The notes beneath the pieces were generated by a model. It was not told the origin of the DNA. It ran no database searches and was given only the letters and a program-made list of their open reading frames with translations. DNA of 64,000 bases from Paraburkholderia xenovorans LB400 (GTDB lineage Bacteria; Pseudomonadota; Gammaproteobacteria; Burkholderiales; Burkholderiaceae). The stretch covers positions 4,278,001 through 4,342,000 of the forward strand of contig NC_007951.1 in NCBI RefSeq assembly GCF_000013645.1, written 5' to 3'. The position numbers were made by a program, and so were the translations under genes. The first letter of the stretch is position 1. Every line of letters starts with the position of its first letter. This document shows positions 19,669-29,200 of this stretch, piece by piece.

Positions 19669-20973
19669 ATGCTCCTGGCAACGCGTTGCCCCTTCTGTGA
19701 AACCGTCTTCCGCCTGCAAACGGAACAGCTCGCGCTACGTCGCGGCCTCGTGCGCTGCGGGCATTGCCAGGAAGTGTTCGACGCGTCGAGCAGCCTGTTC
19801 GAGATTACTGAAGGCGGCGACTTCTCCACCGCCAAACCGGTCGCCGCTGCCGCGGCGATCGAAGCGCTCTCGGGCGTACGCCCGCAAGGCCCGGACTTCA
19901 GCGCCGGAGCCTGGGACCCGTGGGCGCCGTCACCCGACGCCGCCATCGACAACCGTCTGCGCCACAACGCCGGCAATGTGCCGCTCGCGCCGGTCTCCAC
20001 CGGCGCTGGCATTGCGGTCACGCCGCGCCACGCTACGGAACCCGAATTGCCGGCCGGCGCATTCACCGCGCCCATTACGCCCGACCACGAACCGATACTC
20101 GCGGACGCGCCGCTCGACCCCTTCGCCTACCCCGTCGAGCCGCCCGTGGAAGAAGCGCCGCGCGTCTGGCACAAGACCGAGCGGGCTTCTGAATCGCCGC
20201 TGGAGGAGCCGGTTCTGGATCGATCGGCTACCTTGCACGGCATTCCCGACAATGAGCCGCGTTTCGGTGCCGCCGGCGTAGCTGCGGCCGGTGTAGGTGC
20301 GGCCGGCGTAAGCGCGGCGGCGGGTGCGGGCACGGCCGCCTTCGGTGCTGCCAACCCCGCCGCTGCCGCCGGCGCGGCGCCCGCCAGCAGCGCCCCGCTC
20401 GCCGCCAGCGGCGAGCCCTTCTCCGTCCAGCCGGTCAACGACGGCGCCGATCCCTTCCCGGTTGTGCGCGAAACGCGCCCGGCCGAACCGCGGCGCATGG
20501 GCTGGATCATCGTCGGCTCGGTGGTGGCGGGGCTGTTGATCATCGCGCTGCTTGCGCAACTCGCGTGGTGGCAGCGCGAAACGGTGATGGTGTATTTGCC
20601 GCGCTCGCAGACGCTCTACGCAAAGGCCTGCTCGGCGCTGGGCTGTCTCGTCACCCCGCCGCACGACATCGACGGCTTGCAGGTCGAACCTTCCGATCTG
20701 CGGCAGATCGACGGTCCGCACAAGCTCGAACTAAAGATGCCGCTGCGCAACCGCTTCAATATTGCGCTCGCCTATCCGGCCATCGAACTCACGCTGCTCG
20801 ACGACCAGAACAATGTCGCGGTACGCCGCGTGCTGTGGCCGCAAGACTATGTTCCGCCCGGCACGCCGATCGCGGCCGGCCTGCCCGCGCACACGACCCA
20901 GACCATGATCGTGCATCTCGATACGGGCAATGCGGTCGCTTCCAATTTCCGCGTGCAGATTTTTTATCCGTAA
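19669..20973 (+). CDS. Zinc-ribbon and DUF3426 membrane protein
   Basis: 434 aa, function unknown. The N-terminus is an MJ0042-type zinc ribbon (CPFCETVF ... [10 protein letters not shown], residues 7-37, four Cys). A long disordered Ala/Pro/Gly-rich stretch follows, with repeated AAGV units near residues 202-225. A single membrane helix ([20 protein letters not shown], about 279-298) is followed by a periplasmic DUF3426 domain. The layout suggests a cytoplasmic metal-binding head tethered to a periplasmic domain. The usual neighbour of prmA in betaproteobacteria. Confidence 0.85.
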   Translation: MLLATRCPFCETVFRLQTEQLALRRGLVRCGHCQEVFDASSSLFEITEGGDFSTAKPVAAAAAIEALSGVRPQGPDFSAGAWDPWAPSPDAAIDNRLRHNAGNVPLAPVSTGAGIAVTPRHATEPELPAGAFTAPITPDHEPILADAPLDPFAYPVEPPVEEAPRVWHKTERASESPLEEPVLDRSATLHGIPDNEPRFGAAGVAAAGVGAAGVSAAAGAGTAAFGAANPAAAAGAAPASSAPLAASGEPFSVQPVNDGADPFPVVRETRPAEPRRMGWIIVGSVVAGLLIIALLAQLAWWQRETVMVYLPRSQTLYAKACSALGCLVTPPHDIDGLQVEPSDLRQIDGPHKLELKMPLRNRFNIALAYPAIELTLLDDQNNVAVRRVLWPQDYVPPGTPIAAGLPAHTTQTMIVHLDTGNAVASNFRVQIFYP

Positions 20974-21046
20974 CGCATTCTTGCGCGCCCGGCACCGACC
21001 GGGCGCGTCCACCGTTATTACTGACGAATTTTCGGAGCACAACAAC

Positions 21047-21547
21047 ATGAGTCAAGTCACGCTGGGTGGCAACCCGATTGAAGTAGCCGGCACGTTCCCG
21101 TCCGTGGGCCAGGCCGCTCCCGCTTTCTCGCTGGTCGGCAAGGATCTGAAGCCGGTTTCGCTGGCCGATTTCGCCGGCAAGCGCAAAGTGCTGAACATCG
21201 TTCCGAGCCTCGACACACCGACCTGCGCCACGTCGACCCGCAAGTTCAACGAAGCCGCCGCCAAACTGACCAACACGGCCGTGATCGTCGTGTCGGGCGA
21301 TCTGCCGTTCGCCGCATCACGCTTCTGCACGACCGAAGGCATCGAGAACGTCGTCACCGCATCCACCTTCCGCGGCCATGAATTCGCGCAAGCCTATGGC
21401 GTGGACGTGACGAGCGGCCCGCTGACCGGCCTGACGGCACGCGCCGTGGTGGTGATCGACGAGAACGACAAGGTCGTTCATGCCGAACTGGTCGGCGAAA
21501 TCAAGAACGAGCCGAATTACGACGCCGCACTCGCCGCGTTGAAGTAA
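21047..21547 (+). CDS. tpx: Thiol peroxidase
   Basis: Atypical 2-Cys peroxiredoxin reducing lipid and other hydroperoxides with thioredoxin; 166 aa. Seen: peroxidatic Cys in [14 protein letters not shown] and resolving Cys in [10 protein letters not shown], spacing as in E. coli Tpx, and [12 protein letters not shown] near the end. ATG at 21047 is preceded by CGGAG; the long in-frame extension upstream overlaps the previous gene and is not coding. It stands alone between the DUF3426 and kinase genes. Confidence 0.95.
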   Translation: MSQVTLGGNPIEVAGTFPSVGQAAPAFSLVGKDLKPVSLADFAGKRKVLNIVPSLDTPTCATSTRKFNEAAAKLTNTAVIVVSGDLPFAASRFCTTEGIENVVTASTFRGHEFAQAYGVDVTSGPLTGLTARAVVVIDENDKVVHAELVGEIKNEPNYDAALAALK

Positions 21548-21641
21548 CACCGTCGCGTACGGACTCCGGCGCCGCGCTCCATGCGCGGCGCTGTCACATG
21601 GTCGTACCCATTCCCTTTATCGTTTTTACAGGACGCTCGCC

Positions 21642-22580
21642 TTGGCTACGCTGATTTGCGGCTCGCTCGCCTACGACAACATCATGACCTTCGAAGGCCG
21701 CTTCCGGGAGCACATCCTGCCGGAGCAGGTCCACATCCTGAACGTGAGCTTTCTCGTGCCGACCATGCGCCGCGAGTTCGGCGGCTGCGCGGGCAACATC
21801 GCCTACTCGCTGCATCTGCTGGGGGGCGACGCGCGCATCATGGGCGCGCTCGGCTCGGTCGACGCGCAACTGTACATGGACCGGTTCAGGCAACTCGGTC
21901 TGTCGACGGAAAGCGTGCTGGTAGTGCCCGACGCCTATTCGGCCCAGGCGATGATCACCACGGATCTGGAAAACAATCAGATCACCGCGTTCCACCCGGG
22001 CGCGATGATGCAGTCGCATCTGAACCGCGCCGACCAGGCCAGGGGCATTACGCTCGGCATCGTCGCACCCGACGGCTACGACGGCATGATCCAGCATTCC
22101 GAGCACCTCGCGGCCGCGGGCGTGCCGTTCATCTTCGATCCGGGCCAGGGGTTGCCGCTCTTCGACGGTGCGTCGCTGCGGCGCATGATTGAACTCGCTA
22201 CCTATGTGGCTGTCAATGATTACGAAGCCAAACTGGTGAGCAACAAAACGGGCTGGTCGATCGAAGAAATCGCCGGCAAGGTCGAAGCGCTGATCGTCAC
22301 GCTCGGCGAACAAGGCGCGCAGATCCATCACGCGGGCGGGGTCGAAGACATTCCGGCGGTCAAGGCACAGCAAGTGCTCGATCCCACAGGCTGCGGCGAC
22401 GCATTCCGCGGCGGCCTGCTGTACGGCATCGGGAACAAGCTCGGCTGGGCCACCACCGGCCGGCTCGCGAGCCTGATGGGCGCGCTGAAGATCGAACACC
22501 AGGGCCCGCAAAACTACGCGCCCAGCCGGGCCGAGATCAACGAGCGGTTCAAGCAGGCGTTCGGATACGACCTGCCGTAA
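21642..22580 (+). CDS. PfkB-family carbohydrate/nucleoside kinase
   Basis: Ribokinase-fold kinase, 312 aa. Seen: the N-terminal GSLAYDNIM, the substrate motif GGCAGNIAYSL (residues 44-54), a long run with VNDYEAKLV, and the catalytic anion-hole motif LDPTGCGDAFRGGLLYG (catalytic Asp). The Cys in GCAGN and overall length resemble the bacterial adenosine/broad nucleoside kinases described from Burkholderia; substrate remains inferred. Start is a TTG at 21642 with ACAGGA upstream. The lipoprotein gene follows after 26 bp. Confidence 0.88.
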   Translation: MATLICGSLAYDNIMTFEGRFREHILPEQVHILNVSFLVPTMRREFGGCAGNIAYSLHLLGGDARIMGALGSVDAQLYMDRFRQLGLSTESVLVVPDAYSAQAMITTDLENNQITAFHPGAMMQSHLNRADQARGITLGIVAPDGYDGMIQHSEHLAAAGVPFIFDPGQGLPLFDGASLRRMIELATYVAVNDYEAKLVSNKTGWSIEEIAGKVEALIVTLGEQGAQIHHAGGVEDIPAVKAQQVLDPTGCGDAFRGGLLYGIGNKLGWATTGRLASLMGALKIEHQGPQNYAPSRAEINERFKQAFGYDLP

Positions 22581-22606
22581 TACCGAGAGCTATTGGAGTT
22601 TAGGGA

Positions 22607-23083
22607 ATGAGAACAACGAGTCGCCTGATAGTGGCCGCCTTGATCGCCGGTTCGCTGGCCATGTCGGGGTGTGCGTACAACAGCAGCTCTGCGGACGTGT
22701 ACACGGCGTCGCAGGCACAGCGGGAAGAAACGGTCCGCATGGGCACGGTGGATAGCGTGCGCGCGGTGAAGATCAGTTCGAACAACGGCCAGCCGAGCGG
22801 TCTGGGCGCGATCGGCGGCGGCGCGCTCGGCGCGGTTGCCGGCAGCGCGATCGGCGGCGGGCGCGGCTCGATCGTCACGGGCATCATCGGCGGTCTGGCG
22901 GGTGCAGTGGCAGGCAATGCGGTTGAGAACGGCGTCGCGGTGCACGACGGTCTGGAGATCACCGTGCGGCTCGACAACGGCGACATGCGTGCCATCACCC
23001 AGAGCGCCACCGGCGAGATCTTCCGCGCCGGCGAGCGCGTGCGTCTGCTTTCCAGCGGAGGCGTCACGCGCGTCACGCACTAG
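22607..23083 (+). CDS. Glycine-zipper outer-membrane lipoprotein (SlyB/PcP-like)
   Basis: 158 aa lipoprotein. Signal peptide with lipobox LAMSGC, so the mature protein starts at Cys22. The central part is a glycine-zipper pair (GAIGGGALGAVAGSAIGGG ... GIIGGLAGAVAGNAVE, about residues 65-105) as in the Rick_17kDa/SlyB family, which packs into or against the outer membrane. A C-terminal beta domain (ITVRLDNGDMRAITQ) follows. Preceded by TTGGAG and followed by an intrinsic terminator at 23132. Confidence 0.9.
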   Translation: MRTTSRLIVAALIAGSLAMSGCAYNSSSADVYTASQAQREETVRMGTVDSVRAVKISSNNGQPSGLGAIGGGALGAVAGSAIGGGRGSIVTGIIGGLAGAVAGNAVENGVAVHDGLEITVRLDNGDMRAITQSATGEIFRAGERVRLLSSGGVTRVTH

Positions 23084-23131
23084 GTTTCCCCTCTCGCGCG
23101 GCGAGGCTTTACGCCGCCGCGACGACCTCAC

Positions 23132-23164
23132 ACGCATGCCCTCCCCTGTGCATGCGTTTTTTTT
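23132..23164 (+). terminator. Intrinsic terminator after the lipoprotein gene
   Basis: ACGCATGC / GCATGCGT perfect 8-bp stem with a 10-nt loop, followed directly by eight T on the plus strand. About 50 bp downstream of the lipoprotein stop. Confidence 0.85.
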
Positions 23165-23213
23165 CGCCTGCGGGTTTTGAAGCGTGTCTTAACGAAGGCG
23201 CCTGCGCCGAAGC

Positions 23214-23248
23214 AAAAAAAATCCCGTCGCCAGAAACCCGGCAACGGG
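23214..23248 (-). terminator. Intrinsic terminator of the histone-like gene
   Basis: On the minus strand CCCGTTGCC / GGCGACGGG (9 bp, one G-T pair) with an 8-nt loop, followed by A and seven or eight T. It lies about 100 bp past the histone-like stop. Between it and that stop is an 11-bp perfect inverted repeat (CGAGTAGCGCT at 23257-23267, AGCGCTACTCG at 23286-23296). Confidence 0.8.
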
Positions 23249-23272
23249 ACCCTGACCGAGTAGCGCTCGGTC

Positions 23273-23341
23273 ATGCTGCTACTTAAGCGCTACTCGATCA
23301 TCGACACAGAGTACGACGTGCCGAAGTACTTCTACCGCTGA
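23273..23341 (+). CDS. Possible 22-aa small ORF
   Basis: ATG to TGA, 22 codons: MLLLKRYSIIDTEYDVPKY, then FYR. The composition (KRYSIIDTEYDVPKYFYR) looks protein-like rather than random high-GC read-through, but no ribosome site precedes it and the inverted repeat at 23257-23296 overlaps its start. It could be the remnant of a larger gene or chance. Listed because nothing else explains the sequence between the terminator and the histone-like gene. Confidence 0.25.
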   Translation: MLLLKRYSIIDTEYDVPKYFYR

Positions 23342-23350
23342 CGCGCCAGC

Positions 23351-23968
23351 TTACGGACGGCTGCCCGTCGGGAACGGCCATGCCGCTGCCGGGTTCAGCG
23401 CGGTCTTCACCGTCGCCGCCGGTGCGCTCGAGACAGAAGTCGCTGCGGGTGCAGGAGCCGCCTTCTTGGCGACAGCCTTCTTCGCAGGGGCAGCCTTCTT
23501 GGCAGGAGCAGCGGCCTTCTTCGCGGCAGCCTTCTTGGCAGGCGCAGCCTTTTTAGCGGCAGCCTTTTTCGCGGGCGCAGCCTTTTTAGCAGCAGCCTTT
23601 TTCGCAGGCGCAGCCTTCTTGGCAGCAGCCTTCTTAGCCGGTGCAGCCTTCTTCGCTGCAGCCTTCTTGGCCGGTGCTGCCTTCTTAGCTGCAACCTTCT
23701 TCACTGCGGCTTTCTTGGCCGGTGCTGCCTTCTTCGCCGCAACCTTCTTCACCGCGACTTTCTTGGCTGCAACCTTCTTGGCCGGAGCAGCTTTCTTCGC
23801 TGCAACCTTCTTCGCCGGTGCTGCCTTCTTCGCTGCAACCTTCTTCACTGCGACTTTCTTGGCAGCGACTTTCTTCGCCGGAGCAGCCTTCTTGGCCGGA
23901 GCAGCTTTCTTAGCTGCAACCTTCTTTGCTGCGGGTTTCTTTGCGGCGGCTTTTTTTGCAGTTGCCAT
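23351..23968 (-). CDS. Histone H1-like Ala/Lys/Pro-repeat protein
   Basis: About 205 aa of almost nothing but Ala, Lys, Pro and Val. Residues 2 to about 170 are tandem AAPAKK / AAKKV / AAAKK units, then a short non-repeat C-terminus (TVKTALNPAAAWPFPTGSRP). This is the composition of the histone H1 C-terminal tail and of bacterial H1-like proteins (HctB/AlgP-like) that bind and compact DNA. Two ATGs are adjacent; I choose the second (23968) because AAGGAG lies at better spacing. Repeat number is likely to vary between strains. Confidence 0.85.
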   Translation of the reverse strand: MATAKKAAAKKPAAKKVAAKKAAPAKKAAPAKKVAAKKVAVKKVAAKKAAPAKKVAAKKAAPAKKVAAKKVAVKKVAAKKAAPAKKAAVKKVAAKKAAPAKKAAAKKAAPAKKAAAKKAAPAKKAAAKKAAPAKKAAAKKAAPAKKAAAKKAAAPAKKAAPAKKAVAKKAAPAPAATSVSSAPAATVKTALNPAAAWPFPTGSRP

Positions 23969-23971
23969 CAT

Positions 23972-24411
23972 TTTCTCCTTCAGGTTTTCAGATGAGAGTC
24001 AGTTCAAACTACACCCTTCGTCAAAACCCGCTTCCCGCGGACGCTTCTCAGGGCGCGCGCTACGAAGCGGGCTATTCATCGGCGTACGCAGGTGCTGCGC
24101 GCTTACGCTAATGAATGCGGTAAGGCGCGCCGTGCCACAAGGCACCGCGCGCCAGATCTGATCGGCGTTGAAGCTCAACGCCGGCAATTGCTTGATCGAG
24201 CCGCCGGCGATCGCGCCAGCGGCTTTTTCCGGGGGGAAGTTTGCCCATCCCACTGAAGGGTTCGCAAAGTGCCTGTCATAGTTGTGGGCCGCGAAGGCAC
24301 GCGGCGCACCGGGCATGCTTTGCATCAGGCGATTCTGCTCCTAGCCAAAATTGCCGCGGCCCAAGCCAGCGGCATCCCCATCGATGAATGCATCTGCAGC
24401 ACGAACCCGGA
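23972..24411. other. Intergenic region with a strong hairpin, no gene seen
   Basis: About 440 bp between the histone-like gene and the nrdB stop. Open frames here have no ribosome site or recognisable protein. One strong hairpin stands out at 24124-24153: 13-bp arms (GGCGCGCCGTGCC / GGCACCGCGCGCC, one mismatch) around an ACAA tetraloop, without a T-run on either strand. The promoter of the histone-like gene should lie here on the minus strand; I cannot point to it. Confidence 0.5.
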
Positions 24412-25647
24412 TCACTCCCAGGTCAGCGCGCCGCCAGTCTGATATTCGATCACTCGCGTCTCGAAGAAGTTTCGTTCCTTCTTCAGGTCGATCATCTCGC
24501 TCATCCACGGGAACGGGTTTTCCTCGTTCGGGTACAGCGGATCGAGACCGATCTGCTGGCAACGGCGGTTGCAGATGAAGCGCAGATAGCTCTTGAACAT
24601 CGACGCATTGAGGCCGAGCACCCCGCGCGGCATCGTGTCTTCTGCGTAACGATATTCGAGTTCGACCGCCTGCTGGAAGATCTCGCGGATTTCCGCGCGG
24701 AACTCAGCCGTCCAGAGTTGCGGGTTTTCGAGTTTGATCTGGTTGATCAGGTCGATGCCGAAGTTACAGTGCATCGACTCGTCGCGCAGGATGTACTGGT
24801 ACTGTTCCGCCGCGCCCGTCATCTTGTTCTGGCGACCCAGCGCCAGGATCTGGGTAAAGCCGACGTAGAAGAACAGCCCTTCCATCACACAGGCGAACAC
24901 GATCAGCGAGCGCAGGAGCGTCTGGTCTGCTTCGAGCGTGCCGGTCTTGAAGGCCGGATCGGTCAGCACGTGGATGTACGGAATCAGGAATTCGTCTTTC
25001 GCGCGGATCGAGGAGACCTCGTGATACGCGTTGAAGATTTCGCCTTCGTCGAGGCCCAGCGATTCGACGATGTACTGGTAGGCGTGCGTGTGGATCGCCT
25101 CTTCGAACGCCTGGCGCAGCAGGAACTGGCGGCATTCGGGCGCCGTGATGTGGCGGTAGGTGCCCAGCACGATATTGTTGGCGGCGAGGGAATCGGCCGT
25201 CACGAAGAAGCCCAGGTTGCGCTTGACGATGCGGCGCTCGTCTTCGGTCAGACCGTTCGGGTCTTTCCAGAGGGCGATGTCACGCGACATGTTCACTTCT
25301 TGCGGCATCCAGTGGTTGGCACAACCAGCCAGATACTTTTCCCACGCCCACTTGTATTTGAACGGCACCAACTGATTGACGTCGGTCTGGCCGTTGATGA
25401 TGCGCTTGTCGGCGACGTTGACCCGCGCTTCCGAAACGGCAGCCGTTCCAGCCGCAGCGTGGGTCACATGAGCGACGGGAGCGACAGCAATGTCGTTCGC
25501 GAAGACGTCTTGAGCCGAGGGAGCATGAGGAGCGGAACGCGTTCCGACTTGCGAACCGACAGCCGGTCCCGCAGCGTTGCGCAACACATTCTGTTGCGTA
25601 GCGCTCGAGGGAGTTACGGCAGTGATCTCGTCATCCCAGTTGAGCAT
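24412..25647 (-). CDS. nrdB: Ribonucleotide reductase class Ia, beta subunit
   Basis: Makes the tyrosyl radical needed for dNTP synthesis with NrdA. Seen: diiron and radical motif [12 protein letters not shown] (E-x-x-H-x3-Y, radical Tyr present), the second metal cluster EGLFFYVGF...[10 protein letters not shown], and the C-terminal tail that docks NrdA. Start chosen at 25647 ([13 protein letters not shown] upstream), giving 411 aa; ATG 25659 adds four residues. The first 75 residues or so are a low-complexity Ala/Thr-rich extension compared with E. coli NrdB (376 aa). A 608-bp untranslated gap separates it from nrdA. Confidence 0.95.
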   Translation of the reverse strand: MLNWDDEITAVTPSSATQQNVLRNAAGPAVGSQVGTRSAPHAPSAQDVFANDIAVAPVAHVTHAAAGTAAVSEARVNVADKRIINGQTDVNQLVPFKYKWAWEKYLAGCANHWMPQEVNMSRDIALWKDPNGLTEDERRIVKRNLGFFVTADSLAANNIVLGTYRHITAPECRQFLLRQAFEEAIHTHAYQYIVESLGLDEGEIFNAYHEVSSIRAKDEFLIPYIHVLTDPAFKTGTLEADQTLLRSLIVFACVMEGLFFYVGFTQILALGRQNKMTGAAEQYQYILRDESMHCNFGIDLINQIKLENPQLWTAEFRAEIREIFQQAVELEYRYAEDTMPRGVLGLNASMFKSYLRFICNRRCQQIGLDPLYPNEENPFPWMSEMIDLKKERNFFETRVIEYQTGGALTWE

Positions 25648-26255
25648 AAATGTCACCATCAATTTAGAACGGTTTGTACCATCTTTTCACGAGCGATAAA
25701 AGAGTTCGCTGATGAAAAATCCTGTTTTCGATTCGCGTTGCTACGTTCATACAACACTTTGTTCAACAGAATGTGTGCATCACCTCGTGTGAAGCGTGTT
25801 GAACATGTGTCGTCGAGGTGCTTCGCGAGCTCGAAGAGCAACGTGTCGAAGTATCGTTTCGCTGCTCTATCTATCTGTATTGCGGAGCGTGCTCGTAGCG
25901 TCTTGCGACTGCTTGCCGCTATCCGGCCGGCGTGTCGATCGACCATCGATCGAAGCGTGTAGTGCGCGCACTGTGTCGCGCGCTTCGTCTGGTGCTGCCG
26001 ACTGCTGACTGCTGATTGACCGTCACGGTCATCGGGTCACGATGACCGCTTCGCTACTTCGGCGAACTGTGCTGCTTCGCTACCGGTGCGATGAGCGGCG
26101 CGCTTCGTACTTCACTCGCCGCGCCGCTCATCGACTCCACTTCCATTCACTTCTATCTGTCTTCTATCTGGTTCGCTGCTCGCTGCATGCGGGTCATTAC
26201 CTACAACCCGTCAGCAAGCAGCGATCCCGCTGCCGGCTTCGTGCTTGCCTGCCTG
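25648..26255 (-). other. Long hairpin-rich nrdA-nrdB spacer
   Basis: 608 bp with no credible protein. Structures: a 14-bp perfect stem (26089-26102 with 26120-26133, arms CGATGAGCGGCGCG / CGCGCCGCTCATCG, 17-nt loop) and palindrome TGACCGT-C-ACGGTCA near 26018-26032. GTCATCG/CGATGAC overlaps the latter (about 26028-26046). AGTGCGCGCACT lies near 25961-25972, and two TCGATCGA copies near 25935-25953. An 8-bp repeat GTTCAACA/TGTTGAAC is at 25761-25768 and 25797-25804. None has a T-run on the minus strand. The region may carry an nrdB promoter or processing sites. Confidence 0.6.
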
Positions 26256-29200
26256 TTACTGGCAAGCCTCGCACTCGTCGAAGCCCGGGTCGCCCGGACG
26301 CATCATGCACACCGGACCATCCGCTTCCGGCGCTGCTTCAACCGCGACTGCTGGCGCGGCCGCTGCAGCCTGAAAGCCACCCGCGGCACCACCAGCCGCG
26401 CCGTTGTTCGCACCGAACCCGCCGGCCGCGCCACCTGCGGCACCGCCCGAACCTTCGCCGCCACCCGAGCTCACCGCGTTCAGCGCGCCGTGCGCCACCG
26501 TCGATTTCTCGACGTGGGTCGCCGCCATCGTGCGGAGGTAGTAGGTCGTCTTCAGGCCACGCACCCAGGCGAGCTTGTAGATCTCGTCGAGCTTCTTACC
26601 CGACGCGCCGCCCATATAGATATTCAGCGACTGCGCCTGGTCGATCCACTTCTGACGACGCGAGGCCGCTTCGACCAGCCACTTCGGATCGACTTCGAAC
26701 GCGGTGGCGTAGATCGCGCGCAGGTCGGCCGGGATGCGGTCGATGCGCGAGAGCGTGCCGTCGAAGTACTTCAGGTCGGCGACCATCACTTCGTCCCACA
26801 GGCCGCGTGCCTTCAGGTCGCGCACCAGGTAGTCGTTGACCACCGTGAATTCGCCCGACAGATTCGACTTCACGTACAGGTTCTGGAAGGTCGGTTCGAT
26901 ACAGGCCGACACGCCGATGATGTTCGAGATCGTCGCCGTCGGCGCGATCGCGACGCAGTTCGAATTGCGCATGCCGTACTGGGCGATGCGCGAACGCAGT
27001 TCGGTCCAGTCCATCGATTCGCTCGAATCGACTTCCACGTAACCGCCGCGCGCTTCGGCGAGCAGCTTCACCGAGTCTTGCGGGAGGATGCCGCGATCCC
27101 ACAGCGAGCCGCGGTAGCTGGAGTAGCGGCCGCGCTCCTGCGCCAGTTCCGTCGACGCGTAGTAAGCGTAGTAGCAGACCGCTTCCATCGACGTGTCGGC
27201 GAACCTGACCGCCTCTTCCGACGCGTACGGCGTGCGCAGCAGATGCAGGCAGTCCTGGAAGCCCATGATGCCCATGCCGACCGGACGGTGCTTCAGGTTC
27301 GAGTTACGCGCCTTGGCGACCGCGTAGTAGTTGATGTCGATCACGTTGTCGAGCATGCGCATCGCCACGCTGACGGTGCGCTTCAACTTGTCGTGGTCGA
27401 GCACGAGCGTGCCGTCGGCCTGTTCCTTCAGGTGGGCGACGAGGTTCACGGAGCCCAGGTTGCAGACGGCGATTTCGGCGTCGCTGGTGTTCAGCGTGAT
27501 TTCCGTGCACAGGTTCGACGAATGGACGACGCCGACGTGCTGTTGCGGCGAGCGCACATTGCACGGATCCTTGAACGTGATCCACGGGTGGCCGGTTTCG
27601 AACAGCATGCCCAGCATCTTGCGCCACAGTTGCGCCGCCGGGATCTTCTTGAACAGCTTGATCTCGCCGCGCGCAACCTTGTCTTCGTAAGCCGTGTAAG
27701 CCGTTTCGAACTCGGCGCCGAACTTGTCATGCAGGTCCGGGCAGGTGGACGGCGAGAACAGCGTCCAGTCGCCGCCTTCCATCACGCGCTTCATGAACAG
27801 GTCGGGAATCCAGTTCGCCGTGTTCATGTCGTGGGTACGGCGGCGGTCGTCGCCGGTGTTCTTGCGCAGTTCGAGGAATTCCTCGATGTCCAGGTGCCAC
27901 GTTTCCAGGTACGCGCACACCGCGCCCTTGCGCTTGCCGCCCTGGTTCACGGCGACCGCCGTGTCGTTCACCACCTTCAGGAACGGCACCACGCCTTGCG
28001 ACTTGCCGTTAGTGCCCTTGATGTGCGAACCGAGCGCACGCACGCGCGTCCAGTCGTTGCCCAGACCGCCGGCGAACTTCGACAGCAGCGCGTTTTCCTT
28101 CAGCGCTTCGTAGATGCCGTCGAGGTCGTCGTCGACCGTGGTCAGGTAGCACGACGACAGTTGCGAACGGCGGGTGCCCGAGTTGAACAAAGTGGGCGTG
28201 GACGACATGAAGTCGAAGGTCGACAGCACGTTGTAAAACTCGATCGCGCGCGCTTCGCGGTCGATCTCGTTCAGCGACAGACCCATTGCGACACGCATAA
28301 AGAATGCCTGCGGCATTTCGATGCGCACGCCGTCGTGATGCAGGAAGTAGCGGTCGTACAACGTTTGCAGGCCGAGGTAGCCGAATTGCAGGTCGCGGTT
28401 GTTGTCGAGCGCGGCGCCGAGGCGCTTCAGGTCGAACTGCAGCAGCTTGTCGTCGAGCAGTTCGGCTTGCACGCCGCGCTTGATGAACTGCGGGAAGTAT
28501 TCGGCGTAGCGCTCGCCCATTTCCGTTTGCGTGACTTCCTCTTCGAGGATCTCGCGGCGGATGGTGTGCAGCAGGATGCGCGCGGTGACCTGGCTATAAG
28601 CCGGGTCCTTTTCGATCATCGTGCGGGCCGCCAGAATCGCCGAGTCGTAGACCTGGCTCATCGGCACGCCGTCGTACAGGTTCTTCACCGTTTCCGCGAT
28701 GATCGGATCGGCGCTCACTGCATCGCCCAGATTCGAGCAGGCCAGTTCGATGATGCCGCGCAGCGCAGCCATGTCCAGCGGACGCGTGACGCCGTTGTCG
28801 GTCACGTTCAGACCCGGCGTGTTCGCCACGATCTGATCGTCATGACCGCGCGCCTGCGTGCGCTTCTCGCGATACAGCACGTATGCACGCGCGACGTTGT
28901 GCTCGCCGCCGCGCATCAGCGCGAGTTCGACCTGATCCTGAATGTCTTCGATATGGAACGTGCCGCCGTTCGGGCGGCTGCGCACGAGTGCGCGCACCAC
29001 GTTCTGCGTGAGTTGCTCGACCAGTTCGCGCACGCGCGCCGACGCGGCGCCTTGACCACCGTTGACGGCCAGAAATGCCTTCGTCACGGCGATGGCGATT
29101 TTCGACGGTTCGAACGACACGACACTGCCATTACGACGGATCACCTTGTAGTCGGCGAAGGTCGCTTGCGGCGCGAGCGCTTGTGCGCCTTGTGCCTGGC

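Noticed and set aside
23466-24161. Plus-strand frame of Phe/Ala repeats that looks like a membrane protein
   Set aside because: It is the antisense of the Ala/Lys codon repeats of the histone-like gene; no ribosome site or independent evidence.
23999-24325. 108-codon minus-strand frame between nrdB and the histone-like gene
   Set aside because: No ribosome site, no motif, and it contains the 24124-24153 hairpin.
25659-25946. 95-codon frame in the nrdA-nrdB spacer
   Set aside because: No ribosome site, ends within the nrdB start region, and no recognisable protein features.
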